Assembly (NCBI GenBank): GCA_017848795.1
Contig: JAFIHG010000043.1
Location: 1-64,000, forward strand
Direction of reading: 5' to 3'
Source: Candidatus Nanopelagicales bacterium
Lineage (GTDB): Bacteria; Actinomycetota; Actinomycetes; S36-B12; CAIYMF01
Length of the DNA stretch: 64,000 nucleotides
Positions 36,767-44,702 of the stretch are shown here, one piece after another (the first letter of the stretch is position 1; each line of letters starts with the position of its first letter). A model generated the notes under the pieces. The model was not told the origin of the DNA, did not search any database, and saw only the letters and a list, made by a program, of their open reading frames with translations. Made by a program: the position numbers and the translations under genes.

Positions 36767-38266
36767 ATGTCGGCGGCCCTGTCGAACCCGGTCTTCGAGA
36801 TCGGCCGCGACGAGCTGACCCCGGCCACCCTCGCGGCGCTCGCCCGCGGTCCCGGTGCGGTCCGCGCCTCGGAAGCTGCGCGCGAGCGCGTACGTGCCGC
36901 ACACGCCCGCCAGCAGGCGGCGGCCGCGACCGGCGCGGTCTACGGCGTGGGCACCGGGGTGGGAGCCAACAGCACGCTCCGCTCCTCCGGCGGCGCCGAG
37001 CACGGCGAGCGGCTGCTCGCCAGCCACGCGACGGCGGGCGGTGAGCCGTACCCCGCCGATGTCGCGCGGGCCGCGATGGTCGTACGCGCCAACCAGCTCG
37101 CGGCGGGATGCTCCGGTGTCTCGCCGGAACTGTTCGACGCGCTCGTCGCCGCGATCGACGCCCGCGCGGTCCCGCTGCTGCACCGGTTCGGCGGCGTCGG
37201 CACCGGCGACCTCGGCCCGCTCGGGGAGCTCGGGCTCGCGCTGACCGGTGCTGTGCCATGGCAGGGCGCGCCGCAGTGCCCGCTCGCCGCGCTGCGCCTC
37301 GGCTCCGGTGACGCGCTCGCCCTGCTGTCGAGCAATGCGGTGACGATCGCCGAGGCGGCGCTGGCGGCGGCCGACCTCACCGACCTGCTCGCGGCGAGCG
37401 CCGCGGTGGCGGCGCTGACGCTGGCGGCGGCCCGCGGCAACCCCCAGGCGCTCGACGCTCGCGTGGTGGCGGCGCGCCCGTACCCCGGGGACGTACGGGC
37501 AGCGGCCCTGCTGCGGGCCCTGCTCGGCGGTGCGGCCGCGGCGCCGGCCCGGCTGCAGGACCCAGCGGCCCTGCGGGCACTTCCGCAGGTGCGCGGTGCG
37601 GCGCTCGACGCCCTCGACGCACTCGTGCACGCGTTGCGGACCGAGCTGGCGGCGGGGACGGAGAACCCGCTGCTGCCCGAGGTCGACCCGCCGGTCGCCC
37701 TGCACCACGGCGGGTGGTGGGCCGGGCACCTCGGGCTGACCCTGGACGCGGTGCGCCTCGCGCTGCACTCGGATGCTGCGCTCTCGGTGCGGCGTACGGC
37801 GCTGCTGCTCGATCCGGCGGCCACCGGGCTGCGCGAGTTCCTCGCGAGCGGACCCGCCGCGAGCTCCGGCGCGATGGGGCTGGAGTACGTCGCCGCGAGC
37901 GCGCTGGCCCGGGTGCGGGTGCTCGCTGCGCCGGCCAGTCTCGGCACCGCGGTGCTCTCCCGCGGCGTCGAGGACCACGCGAGCTTCGCTCCGGAGGCGG
38001 CGCGCGCCACGGCCGACACGGTGGGGGCGCTGCGCACCGTCGTCGCGTGCGAGCTCGTCGCGGCGACGCGGGCGCTGCGCCTGTCCGGGGCGGGTCCGGC
38101 CGAGCTGGGTCCCGGGCCGCTCGCCGAGCTCTACGCGCGGGCCGCCGCGGCGCTGCCGGCGGAACTGGCGGACCGCCCGCTCACCGGCGACGTGCAGCTC
38201 GCGACGGCGTTGCTGCCCACCCTCGCGCGCCTGGCACGCGAAGCCCGGCCCGGCGAGGTGCGCTGA
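36767..38266 (+). CDS. Aromatic amino acid lyase (HAL/PAL) superfamily protein lacking the MIO-forming Ala-Ser-Gly
   Basis: A 499-residue protein of the histidine/phenylalanine ammonia-lyase fold. The Tyr loop is kept (VYGVGTGVG, Tyr59), as are AGCSGVSPELFDAL, GTENPLLPEVD and RGVEDHASFAPEA. The cofactor loop, normally GSVGASGDLAPL, reads GGVGTGDLGPL at residues 142-152: the Ala-Ser pair is replaced by one Thr, so the self-made MIO electrophile cannot form in the usual way. The frame is intact on both sides. It may have another activity or a structural role. Neighbours are an osmoprotectant importer and a cysteine dioxygenase gene. Confidence 0.85.
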   Translation: MSAALSNPVFEIGRDELTPATLAALARGPGAVRASEAARERVRAAHARQQAAAATGAVYGVGTGVGANSTLRSSGGAEHGERLLASHATAGGEPYPADVARAAMVVRANQLAAGCSGVSPELFDALVAAIDARAVPLLHRFGGVGTGDLGPLGELGLALTGAVPWQGAPQCPLAALRLGSGDALALLSSNAVTIAEAALAAADLTDLLAASAAVAALTLAAARGNPQALDARVVAARPYPGDVRAAALLRALLGGAAAAPARLQDPAALRALPQVRGAALDALDALVHALRTELAAGTENPLLPEVDPPVALHHGGWWAGHLGLTLDAVRLALHSDAALSVRRTALLLDPAATGLREFLASGPAASSGAMGLEYVAASALARVRVLAAPASLGTAVLSRGVEDHASFAPEAARATADTVGALRTVVACELVAATRALRLSGAGPAELGPGPLAELYARAAAALPAELADRPLTGDVQLATALLPTLARLAREARPGEVR

Positions 38267-38275
38267 CGGATCGGC

Positions 38276-38917
38276 TCAGGCCGGGATGGCCGCCGGCACG
38301 GCCCGGGTGTCCGGCGTCTCGGGCACGTCGTCGAGCGGGCGCAGCTCGTCGGCGTACGACACCGACACCCGGTGCAGCACGCCGCCGTCGTCGATGACGT
38401 ACTGACCCATCCGCCACAGCGGGGGGGAGTACGCGTGGATGGAGACCGTGCCGGGAGCCTGGCCGGTCAGCCGGTGGATGTGGTCCGGGCCGAAGGAGAA
38501 CACCCGCCCGGCGCCGACCTCGGTCGAGACCGGTGGGCGCCCGATGGTCAGGTTGTGCTCGACGAGGGAGCCCTCGACCACGGCCACCGCGCCGGAGGAG
38601 ATGTCGTGGTCGTGCCAGCCGGTGTCGTTGGCCGGGTTCCAACACAGCACCCAGACGTCGACGTGGGCGTCGCGGTAGAGCGAGACGTAGTGCCGCTCGC
38701 CGCCGGAGAAGTCCAGGCCGCCGTCCCAGAGCTCGCGGCGCGCGGCGACCGCGGCGGCCAGGTCGCGCAGCTCCTGCGGCGACAGGTCCCGCTGCGGCAG
38801 CCGCTCGAGGCCCGCCTGCGCGCCGAGCCCGGTGATCGCGTCCGACTCGCGCGCCGGCACGCTCGCCGGGAAGGCCGGGTCGTCGGTGCTCGGGGTGGTG
38901 ATGCTCACGGTGCTCAT
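38276..38917 (-). CDS. Cysteine dioxygenase-family cupin protein
   Basis: A 213-residue cupin. VDVWVLCWNPANDTGWHDHDIS holds the HxH iron ligands; VVEGSLVEHNL and FSFGPDHIHRLTG give the second cupin motif with the third histidine. TVSIHAYSPPL and QYVIDDGGVL follow, as in cysteine dioxygenases, which oxidise cysteine thiol to the sulfinate with O2 and Fe2+. Other thiol dioxygenases (3-mercaptopropionate type) share the fold, so the substrate is not fixed. ATG 38917 overlaps the amidohydrolase stop; the two form one operon. Confidence 0.87.
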   Translation of the reverse strand: MSTVSITTPSTDDPAFPASVPARESDAITGLGAQAGLERLPQRDLSPQELRDLAAAVAARRELWDGGLDFSGGERHYVSLYRDAHVDVWVLCWNPANDTGWHDHDISSGAVAVVEGSLVEHNLTIGRPPVSTEVGAGRVFSFGPDHIHRLTGQAPGTVSIHAYSPPLWRMGQYVIDDGGVLHRVSVSYADELRPLDDVPETPDTRAVPAAIPA

Positions 38918-39879
38918 GGCGTGTGGGGTCCTTTCTGTTCCTTGTCGCTGCCGGTGCTCGTCTGACCCGCGTGTGGCGGAGGGGCGCGGTGGCGGTCGAG
39001 CAGCCGGTGCGGATTGGTGCGCCGGATCGCGGCTGTCGCCGCTGCACCGAGGCAGGGGTCGGTCGGCTCGGCGTACGGGCGGTCGCTGCCGAGCACCACG
39101 ACGTCGATGCCGAGCACCCGGATCACCGCGTCGAGGGCCTGCGGTCCGTACGACGAGGTGTCCACGAACACGGCCGGGTCCACCGCGCCGACCGTCCCGC
39201 CCCGCGCGCGCAGCCGCTCGTGGTGCAGCGGGGCGAGACCGGCCGCCGCGACGAAGCAGATCCGCAGCCGGGGCAGCAGCGCGCGGCCGGCGGCGTGCCA
39301 GGTCCACCACGCGCTGGCCAGGGCGGCGGGGTAGTCGACGACCGGCGCCCACCAGGGCGGGAGCGAGGCGCTGTCCGGCGCCTTGCCCGGGTGGACCAGT
39401 ACCGGCGCGGCGGCAGCCTCGCAGCGCGCGAGCACCGGGGCGAGCCGCTCCAGCGCAGCGGGCCGCGCGAGCGCGTCGGCCGGGACCTGCAGCCCGACGA
39501 ACCCGTTCGCGAGCTGGGCGTCCAGTGCCGCGAGGTCGGGATCGTGCAGGTTCACCGCGGCCCAGGGCTCGTACGGCGCGGGCAGCGCGGCCGCGCCGGA
39601 GTGCCAGGCGTCCAGCAGCGGCGCCGCCTGCGCGGGCGGCAACCACTCGATCCCGAGCGGGCTGGACAGTGAGACGAGCGCGCGGCCGGTGCCGTCGCGG
39701 TGCTCCTGCGCCGCTCGGGCGCGCGGATCCTGGGCGCGCGGGTCGACCGCGTAGTCCGGCTCCCCGTCCAGTTGCAGCGTCCAGCCCCGCAGCCGAGGCG
39801 GTTCGCGGCGCCGGCGCAGCTCGTCGAGGAAGGGCTCGGGCCACAGGTGCTGGTGCACGTCGATCGACGGGAGCTCCAC
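38914..39879 (-). CDS. Amidohydrolase family protein (ACMSD/amidohydrolase-2 type)
   Basis: A 321-residue TIM-barrel hydrolase or decarboxylase. SIDVHQHLWPEPFLDEL at the N-terminus holds the HxH metal ligands, APVLVHPGKAPD the third His, and VLGSDRPYAEP the late catalytic Asp. AAGLAPLHHERLRARGG fits the strand-5/6 region. Relatives cleave or decarboxylate ring acids or hydrolyse amides; no substrate is proposed. GTG 39879 has AAGGGAG before it. It is the first gene of an operon with the thiol dioxygenase, under the triple operator at 39900-39937. Confidence 0.85.
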   Translation of the reverse strand: MELPSIDVHQHLWPEPFLDELRRRREPPRLRGWTLQLDGEPDYAVDPRAQDPRARAAQEHRDGTGRALVSLSSPLGIEWLPPAQAAPLLDAWHSGAAALPAPYEPWAAVNLHDPDLAALDAQLANGFVGLQVPADALARPAALERLAPVLARCEAAAAPVLVHPGKAPDSASLPPWWAPVVDYPAALASAWWTWHAAGRALLPRLRICFVAAAGLAPLHHERLRARGGTVGAVDPAVFVDTSSYGPQALDAVIRVLGIDVVVLGSDRPYAEPTDPCLGAAATAAIRRTNPHRLLDRHRAPPPHAGQTSTGSDKEQKGPHTP

Positions 39880-39899
39880 GCTGACTCCCTTCCCGCTGG

Positions 39900-39937
39900 T
39901 GAATCGGTTCAGTGAACCCTTTCAGTGAAGCGGTTCA
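39900..39937. promoter_or_regulatory. Three tandem LacI-type operator half-palindromes
   Basis: TGAATCGGTTCA (39900), TGAACCCTTTCA (39913) and TGAAGCGGTTCA (39926) repeat at exactly 13-bp spacing, each an inverted TGAA/TTCA pair. They lie between the amidohydrolase GTG (20 bp away) and the LacI-family gene (75 bp away). The regulator next door is the obvious binder, giving control of the operon and perhaps of itself. Confidence 0.85.
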
Positions 39938-39999
39938 CTGCGCTTGTGTCAATCGATGGCGCGGTCGGCCGTGGGCGCGGCGCCGTCTGCGCGGCTGGT

Positions 40000-40005
40000 T
40001 AGGCT
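40000..40005 (+). promoter_or_regulatory. -10 box of a leaderless promoter for the LacI-family gene
   Basis: TAGGCT is followed by six bases and ATG 40012. The operator array ends 62 bp upstream of the box. Confidence 0.6.
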
Positions 40006-40011
40006 TCCGGT

Positions 40012-41073
40012 ATGGCGGGCCGCCAGAAGCGCGCGACGATCAAGGACATCGCCAACGACACCGGGTTGTCCGCGGCGGCCGTGTCCTACGCGCTGCGCGG
40101 GCTGCAGGTGCCGGAGGCCACCCAGGAGCGGGTGCGCGCGTCCGCGGAGCGCCTCGGGTACGAAGCCGACCCCATCGCCCGGGCGCTTGCCGGAGGACGT
40201 ACGGGCACCGTCGGGGTGCTGTGCCGCTCGCTGGAGGACGTGTGGCAGCAACGGCTCGCGGCGGCACTGGGGCGGGGGCTGCTCGCGCAGGACCGCAACG
40301 CGCTGATCGTCGACGCTGCCAACGACCCGGTCCGTGAGGCGACGCTGGCCAAGCGGCTCGTCGACCAGCGCGCCGACGCGATCATCGCGCTGCCGGTGGA
40401 CCCGTCGTCCGCGCACTGGGCCGACATCGCCCGCGACGTCCCGCTCGTCTCGGTCGGGGACGGGCTGCCGGGCGTCGGGACCGCGGCCGAGGTCGTCTTC
40501 GACAACACGGCGGGCGTCACCGACGCGCTGACGGTGCTCTCGGCGGCCGGCCACCGCGAGGTCGCTGTGCTGACGCCCGGGTCGGCAGCGACCCCGGACC
40601 GCCCCGCGGAGCAGGTGGTGCAGCAGGTCGCGCCGGAGCTCGGGTTGCACGCCCGGCTCGTCACGACGCCTCACGACCTCGCCGGTGCAACCGCCGTTGC
40701 TCGGACGCTGCTGACCGAGCCGGACCCGCCGACGGCTGTGTTCGCGCTCGCCGACGCGATGGCGTACGGCGTCTACGCGGCGGCGCGCGAGCTCGGCCTC
40801 GCCATCCCGGACGACGTGTCGGTCCTCGGCTACGACGACCACCCGCTGTCCGCCCTGCTGACCCCGCCGCTCACGACGTACCTGTGGCCGACCGACCGGA
40901 TCGTCGAGGTCGTCGTGGAACGCGTCGGGCAGGCGATCGACGAGGGCCGGCGTACGCGGCGGCGGCTGTTCGCACCCACCCCCCGCCCGCGGGGGTCGGT
41001 CGCTGCGCCGCGGCCGGGTGCAGGTGGCCGGGACGACACGCTGGGTAGCGTCGCTACCCCGATTCGGGGGTAG
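40012..41073 (+). CDS. LacI-family transcriptional regulator
   Basis: A 353-residue repressor. The N-terminal helix-turn-helix is ATIKDIANDTGLSAAAVSYALRG, with YALRGLQVPEATQERV as hinge lead-in, matching LacI/GalR. The periplasmic-binding-type effector domain follows: TVGVLCRSLEDVW, ADAIIALPVD, FDNTAGVTDA and DDVSVLGYDDHPLSALLTPPLTT. The last 25 residues after a PRGS stretch are extra. Its effector is probably a substrate of the divergent amidohydrolase/dioxygenase operon. A hairpin overlaps the stop codon. Confidence 0.93.
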   Translation: MAGRQKRATIKDIANDTGLSAAAVSYALRGLQVPEATQERVRASAERLGYEADPIARALAGGRTGTVGVLCRSLEDVWQQRLAAALGRGLLAQDRNALIVDAANDPVREATLAKRLVDQRADAIIALPVDPSSAHWADIARDVPLVSVGDGLPGVGTAAEVVFDNTAGVTDALTVLSAAGHREVAVLTPGSAATPDRPAEQVVQQVAPELGLHARLVTTPHDLAGATAVARTLLTEPDPPTAVFALADAMAYGVYAAARELGLAIPDDVSVLGYDDHPLSALLTPPLTTYLWPTDRIVEVVVERVGQAIDEGRRTRRRLFAPTPRPRGSVAAPRPGAGGRDDTLGSVATPIRG

Positions 41074-41074
41074 C
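41053..41074 (+). terminator. Hairpin at the 3' end of the LacI-family gene
   Basis: GCTACCCC and GGGGTAGC pair perfectly around a 6-nt loop; the TAG stop at 41071 lies in the 3' arm. A further GTAGCGTCGCTAC palindrome overlaps upstream. No T-run follows. Confidence 0.5.
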
Positions 41075-41100
41075 GGGTGCTACGGTGCGTCGCCGCGCCG

Positions 41101-41106
41101 TAGGCT
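41101..41106 (+). promoter_or_regulatory. -10 box of a leaderless promoter
   Basis: TAGGCT six bases before ATG 41113, without a ribosome-binding site. Confidence 0.6.
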
Positions 41107-41112
41107 GCCCCC

Positions 41113-41709
41113 ATGGCGAACTGGTGGAGCGGCGGGCAGCCCGGCCCGCGAGGGGGCCGGGAGATCCGCGCCGCCTACACGATGCTGTCCGATGATCTCG
41201 TCGCGCTCCACGGGGAGCTCGGCCGCTCCCGGCTCGACACCGTCCGGCTCTCGGCCATGATCGAGGCGATGGCCGAGCAGACCGCCGCGCTGTGGGCCGA
41301 GTTGCGTACCGCGCGCGAGCAGGTTGCCGCGCTGCGCGCCCGTACCGTGACCGACCCGCTCGTCGAGCTGCTCGCCCGCCAGTCCAGCGACCTGCGTGCC
41401 CAGTTGGTCGACAACCAGCGGACGATCACCGACCTGACCACCCGGCTCACCGACCTGCTCGAGGCGCATCTCGAGCTCGCCGCGCAGGCGCGTGACGCCG
41501 CCTCCGCCCGCGAGCGCGCCGCCGCGACGCCGAGCCGCCCGACGCCCGCGCGCGACTACGAGTCGGCGCGGGCGTACGAGCCGGCCGCCCGCACCGGCAC
41601 CGGCGCCGACGAGGTGATCGGGTCGGTACCCGTGGCGGACCTGCGCCGCCCGGAGACGGCCGCTGCCGGTGAACGACTGCGCCTGATCCGCCGCGCCCTC
41701 GACGTCTGA
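41113..41709 (+). CDS. Coiled-coil hypothetical protein
   Basis: A 198-residue protein. After a Gly/Trp-rich start (ANWWSGGQPGPRGG), residues about 20-140 form long amphipathic helices with Leu/Ala heptads (LSDDLVALHGELGRSRLDTV, IEAMAEQTAALWAELRTARE, VTDPLVELLARQSSDL), so a coiled coil is likely. The C-terminal third is Pro/Arg/Glu-rich and probably disordered, ending in RLRLIRRALDV. No known domain. It could be a structural or division-associated factor, but nothing in the sequence proves this. Confidence 0.7.
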   Translation: MANWWSGGQPGPRGGREIRAAYTMLSDDLVALHGELGRSRLDTVRLSAMIEAMAEQTAALWAELRTAREQVAALRARTVTDPLVELLARQSSDLRAQLVDNQRTITDLTTRLTDLLEAHLELAAQARDAASARERAAATPSRPTPARDYESARAYEPAARTGTGADEVIGSVPVADLRRPETAAAGERLRLIRRALDV

Positions 41710-41750
41710 CCCACCACCGCGCGCTCGAACCGGACCCGGCGCGTTCGTCC

Positions 41751-41756
41751 TAAGGT
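41751..41756 (+). promoter_or_regulatory. -10 box of a leaderless promoter
   Basis: TAAGGT six bases before ATG 41763. Confidence 0.6.
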
Positions 41757-41762
41757 CGGTCC

Positions 41763-42248
41763 ATGAATGCCGACCCGTTCGAGGTGCCGGACTGGGTACG
41801 GGTCAGCCCCGCGCTCGTACGCGCTCGGCGCACCACGTTGCTGCTCGTCTACCTCGCGGTCCTCGCCGGGATCGTCGCGCTCTGGGCGCTGCCCGTCCCG
41901 CGCTGGATCGCCGCGCTCGTGACCGCAGCCGCGGTGGTCGGGTTCGGCTGGGCGTGGTGGCTGATCGGTCGGCGGGTCCGATCCTGGGGCTACGCGCTAC
42001 GCCCGGACGACCTGCTGGTCGGCAGCGGCATCCTGTTCCGGCGTCTGGTGATCGTGCCGTACGGGCGGATGCAGCTCGTCGACGTCGTCGCCGGGCCGAT
42101 CGACCGCTGGTACGGGGTCTCCACCGTGCAACTGCACACCGCGGCCGCGACGACCGACGCCGCCGTACCGGGCCTGACGCCCGAGGTCGCCGCCGACCTG
42201 CGCGACCGGCTGGCCCGCCTCGGCGAAGAGCGCACGGCCGGCCTTTGA
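41763..42248 (+). CDS. PH (bPH2) domain-containing membrane protein, YdbS-like
   Basis: A 161-residue protein with two adjacent helices at about 25-65, followed by a bacterial PH domain: RSWGYALRPDDLLVGSGILFRR, VPYGRMQLVDVVAGPIDRWYG and VSTVQLHTAAATTDAAVPGL. The pattern is that of YdbS in the ydbS-ydbT pair, where the proteins form a membrane complex tied in Bacillus to resistance against certain antimicrobial peptides. The larger partner follows 91 bp downstream on the same strand. Confidence 0.87.
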   Translation: MNADPFEVPDWVRVSPALVRARRTTLLLVYLAVLAGIVALWALPVPRWIAALVTAAAVVGFGWAWWLIGRRVRSWGYALRPDDLLVGSGILFRRLVIVPYGRMQLVDVVAGPIDRWYGVSTVQLHTAAATTDAAVPGLTPEVAADLRDRLARLGEERTAGL

Positions 42249-42263
42249 ACCGCCCGGTGTCCG

Positions 42264-42314
42264 GCACGAAGCCCACCCCGGTAAGGCTCAGCCGGACCAG
42301 GGCCACCTTCGTGC
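42264..42314. repeat. Imperfect inverted repeat between the two PH-domain genes
   Basis: GCACGAAG (42264-42271) pairs with CTTCGTGC (42307-42314), enclosing 35 bases with a small GGCTCAGCC palindrome. It could be a weak intercistronic hairpin. Confidence 0.4.
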
Positions 42315-42339
42315 GGGAAGCCGCGGCGGGGAGGCGACG

Positions 42340-43749
42340 GTGAGCGGGAGCACCCCGGACCCGCTCGGTGGGTCGCTGCTGCGCCCGGGTCGCTCCGGCC
42401 CCGACGCGCAGGGCAGGCGGAAGGTCCACCCCGTCACCCCGTTCGTGCACGGGTTGCGGGTGATCCCGGTTGTCGTCGTGATCGCGGTGTCGTTGTTCAC
42501 CCGCGGCGTCGCCCACCGCACGCCCGCCTGGGGCGCGGCGATCGTCGGCGGCGCGATCGGGCTGGCGCTGCTCGTCACCGTGGTGCAGTACGTCGCCTGG
42601 CGCCGGCTCACCTACTGGTTCGACGACGACGGGGACCTGCGGGTCGACTCGGGCGTGCTCGTACGCCAGCAGCGCCGCCTGCAGCTCTCCCGGTTGCAGG
42701 CGGTCGACGTCGTCGCGCCGCTGCTGGCCCGGTTGGTAGGAATGGCCGAGGTACGGGTCGAGGTCGCCGGGTCCGGCGACTCCAAGGCGGTGCTGCAGTA
42801 CCTCACCCGCGCCGAGGCCGACGAGCTGCGCAACGAGATCGTGGCGCGCTCGGCGGGAGTGCGCCACGACTCCGGGGAGGCACCGGAGCAGGTGCTCGCG
42901 ACCGTGCCGCCGGGCGACCTGCTGCTCTCGTTGGTGCTGCGCGGCACCACCGCGCTGCTGCTGCTCGCGACGGCCGCCGTCGTGGCAGCCGCCGTCATGA
43001 CGGCGGGACCGGCCGGTTTGGTCTTCGTCGTAGTCGGCGGGGCGCCGATCTTCACGCTGTTCAGCGAGTTCACCAAGTACTACGGCTTCACCGTCGCCCG
43101 GGCGCAGGACGGGCTGCGGCTGCGCCGCGGGCTGCTGCAGACCCAGCACCAGACGGTGCCGCCTGGACGGGTGCAGGCGGTGGGGCTGACCGAGCCGCTG
43201 CTGTGGCGCCGCCGCGGGTGGGTCCGGGTCGAGATCAACGTCGCCGGCATCGCGGGCGGGACCGACTCCGGTTCGGACAGCATGCTGCTGCCGGTCGCGC
43301 CGTGGCCGGTGGCCCGCGTCGTGCTCGGCCAGATCCTGCCGGGCGTCGACCTCGACGCCATCCCGCTCACGCCCGCACCGCAGCGGGCCCGGCGCCGCGC
43401 CTTCGTCCAGTGGAACCGGCTCGCGGTCGGTCACGACGCGCAGGTGCTGGTGACGCGGCGGGGACGTCTCACCCGGCGCTGGGCGGTGATGCCCCACGCC
43501 CGTACCCAGTCGGTGCGCGTCACGCAGGGCCCATGGCAGCGCGCGCTCGACCTCGCCAGCGTGTGGTTCGACTCGACGCCGGGACCGGTGCGGGTCGTCG
43601 CGCTGCACCGGGCGGCCTTCGAGGCGCGCGGGTTGGCGCAGGACCAGGCCGACCGCGCCACGCGCGCCCGCGCCGCAGACCGTACGACGCGGTGGGCCGC
43701 GAACCTGCCGGCGCCGCCCGATCGGGAGCCGCACCCGGGACCGCCGTAG
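42340..43749 (+). CDS. PH (bPH2) domain-containing membrane protein, YdbT-like
   Basis: A 469-residue protein with three PH units and membrane helices. Helix pairs lie near residues 38-85 and 200-240. PH modules are seen at about 90-175 (DDDGDLRVDSGVLVRQQRRL, SRLQAVDVVAPLLARLVG), 240-320 (FTVARAQDGLRLRRGLLQTQ, PPGRVQAVGLTEPLLWRRRG) and 345-440 (LVTRRGRLTRRWAVMPHART, SVRVTQGPWQRALDLASVW). This repeated layout is YdbT. GTG 42340 is used. Expected to act with the upstream YdbS-like protein in the membrane. Confidence 0.88.
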   Translation: MSGSTPDPLGGSLLRPGRSGPDAQGRRKVHPVTPFVHGLRVIPVVVVIAVSLFTRGVAHRTPAWGAAIVGGAIGLALLVTVVQYVAWRRLTYWFDDDGDLRVDSGVLVRQQRRLQLSRLQAVDVVAPLLARLVGMAEVRVEVAGSGDSKAVLQYLTRAEADELRNEIVARSAGVRHDSGEAPEQVLATVPPGDLLLSLVLRGTTALLLLATAAVVAAAVMTAGPAGLVFVVVGGAPIFTLFSEFTKYYGFTVARAQDGLRLRRGLLQTQHQTVPPGRVQAVGLTEPLLWRRRGWVRVEINVAGIAGGTDSGSDSMLLPVAPWPVARVVLGQILPGVDLDAIPLTPAPQRARRRAFVQWNRLAVGHDAQVLVTRRGRLTRRWAVMPHARTQSVRVTQGPWQRALDLASVWFDSTPGPVRVVALHRAAFEARGLAQDQADRATRARAADRTTRWAANLPAPPDREPHPGPP

Positions 43750-43798
43750 TGCGCCCGCAGCGACGTCGCCGACCCCGAAGCGCTGGCGGCCCGCTCGG

Positions 43799-43804
43799 TA
43801 GTCT
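43799..43804 (+). promoter_or_regulatory. -10 box of a leaderless promoter for the DUF2520-panC genes
   Basis: TAGTCT lies seven bases before ATG 43812. Confidence 0.55.
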
Positions 43805-43811
43805 GGGCGGG

Positions 43812-44702
43812 ATGGAACCGCAGGCACCGCCGCGGGTGCGCGTCGGCGTGGTGGGCACCGGGCGCGTCGGTGCGGTCCTCGCCGCCGCCCTCGCCCGCGC
43901 CGGCCACCCCGTGGTCGCGGCGTACGCCGTCTCGGAGGGTTCCCGGCGGCGCGCGGAGGCGCTGCTACCCGACGTACCGCTGCTGGCGGTGGACGAGGTG
44001 CTCGCCGAGGCCGATCTTGGCCTGCTCACCGTCCCCGACGACGTGCTCCCCGAACTCGTGGCCGGGATCGCCGCGACCGGTGCCGTACGCCCGGGCCAGC
44101 TGCTGATGCACACCAGCGGCCGGTACGGCTGCGCGGTGCTCGACCCGGTGCGCCGGGTCGGTGCGCTGCCGCTCGCGGTCCACCCGGTGATGACCTTCAC
44201 CGGTACGAGCCTGGACCTGGAGCGGCTCGCGGGCGTGCCGTTCGCCCTGACCGCACCCGAGGTGCTCGCACCGGTGGCCGAGCTGTTGGTGATGGAGATG
44301 GGCGGGGAGTCCTTCTGGGTACAGGAGGAATCGCGGCCGCTCTACCACGCGGCGCTCGCCCACGGCGCGAACCACCTCGCCGCGCTCGTCGGGTCGACGC
44401 TCGATCTGCTGCGCCTCGCCGGCGTGCAGGAACCCGACCGCGTCGTCGCTCCGCTGCTCGCGGCCACGCTGGACAATGCGCTGCGCATCGGGGACGCCGC
44501 CCTGACCGGCCCGGTCGCCCGGGGCGACGCGCGCACGGTGGGCGCGCACCTTGCGGCGATTGGCGAGGTCTACCCCGAAGCGCGAGCGGCGTACCTCGCG
44601 CTCGCCCGGCTGGCCGCCGACCGCGCTCTCGCCGCCGGGCTGCTGCGTCCGGACGCGGCGGAAGCGCTGCTCGACATCCTCGGTGAGCAGGCTCGCCGGT
44701 GA
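43812..44702 (+). CDS. Rossmann-like/DUF2520 oxidoreductase
   Basis: A 296-residue NAD(P)-binding protein. VGVVGTGRVGAVLAAALARAGH is the dinucleotide loop; GLLTVPDDVLPEL and LLMHTSGRYG belong to the Rossmann part. The C-terminal DUF2520 helical domain has YHAALAHGANHLAALVGSTLDLL. The fold resembles ketopantoate and pyrroline-5-carboxylate reductases. As the gene overlaps panC by GTGA, it may supply ketopantoate reductase activity, which is otherwise missing here, but this is an inference from position. Confidence 0.88.
   Translation: MEPQAPPRVRVGVVGTGRVGAVLAAALARAGHPVVAAYAVSEGSRRRAEALLPDVPLLAVDEVLAEADLGLLTVPDDVLPELVAGIAATGAVRPGQLLMHTSGRYGCAVLDPVRRVGALPLAVHPVMTFTGTSLDLERLAGVPFALTAPEVLAPVAELLVMEMGGESFWVQEESRPLYHAALAHGANHLAALVGSTLDLLRLAGVQEPDRVVAPLLAATLDNALRIGDAALTGPVARGDARTVGAHLAAIGEVYPEARAAYLALARLAADRALAAGLLRPDAAEALLDILGEQARR

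Noticed and set aside
35534-37978. Very long minus-strand frame extending upstream of the osmoprotectant ATPase
   Set aside because: The extra part is antisense to the lyase gene and has the Arg/Gly/Ala-rich, low-complexity look of a shadow frame. The ATPase has a good GTG with AGGAGG at 36676.
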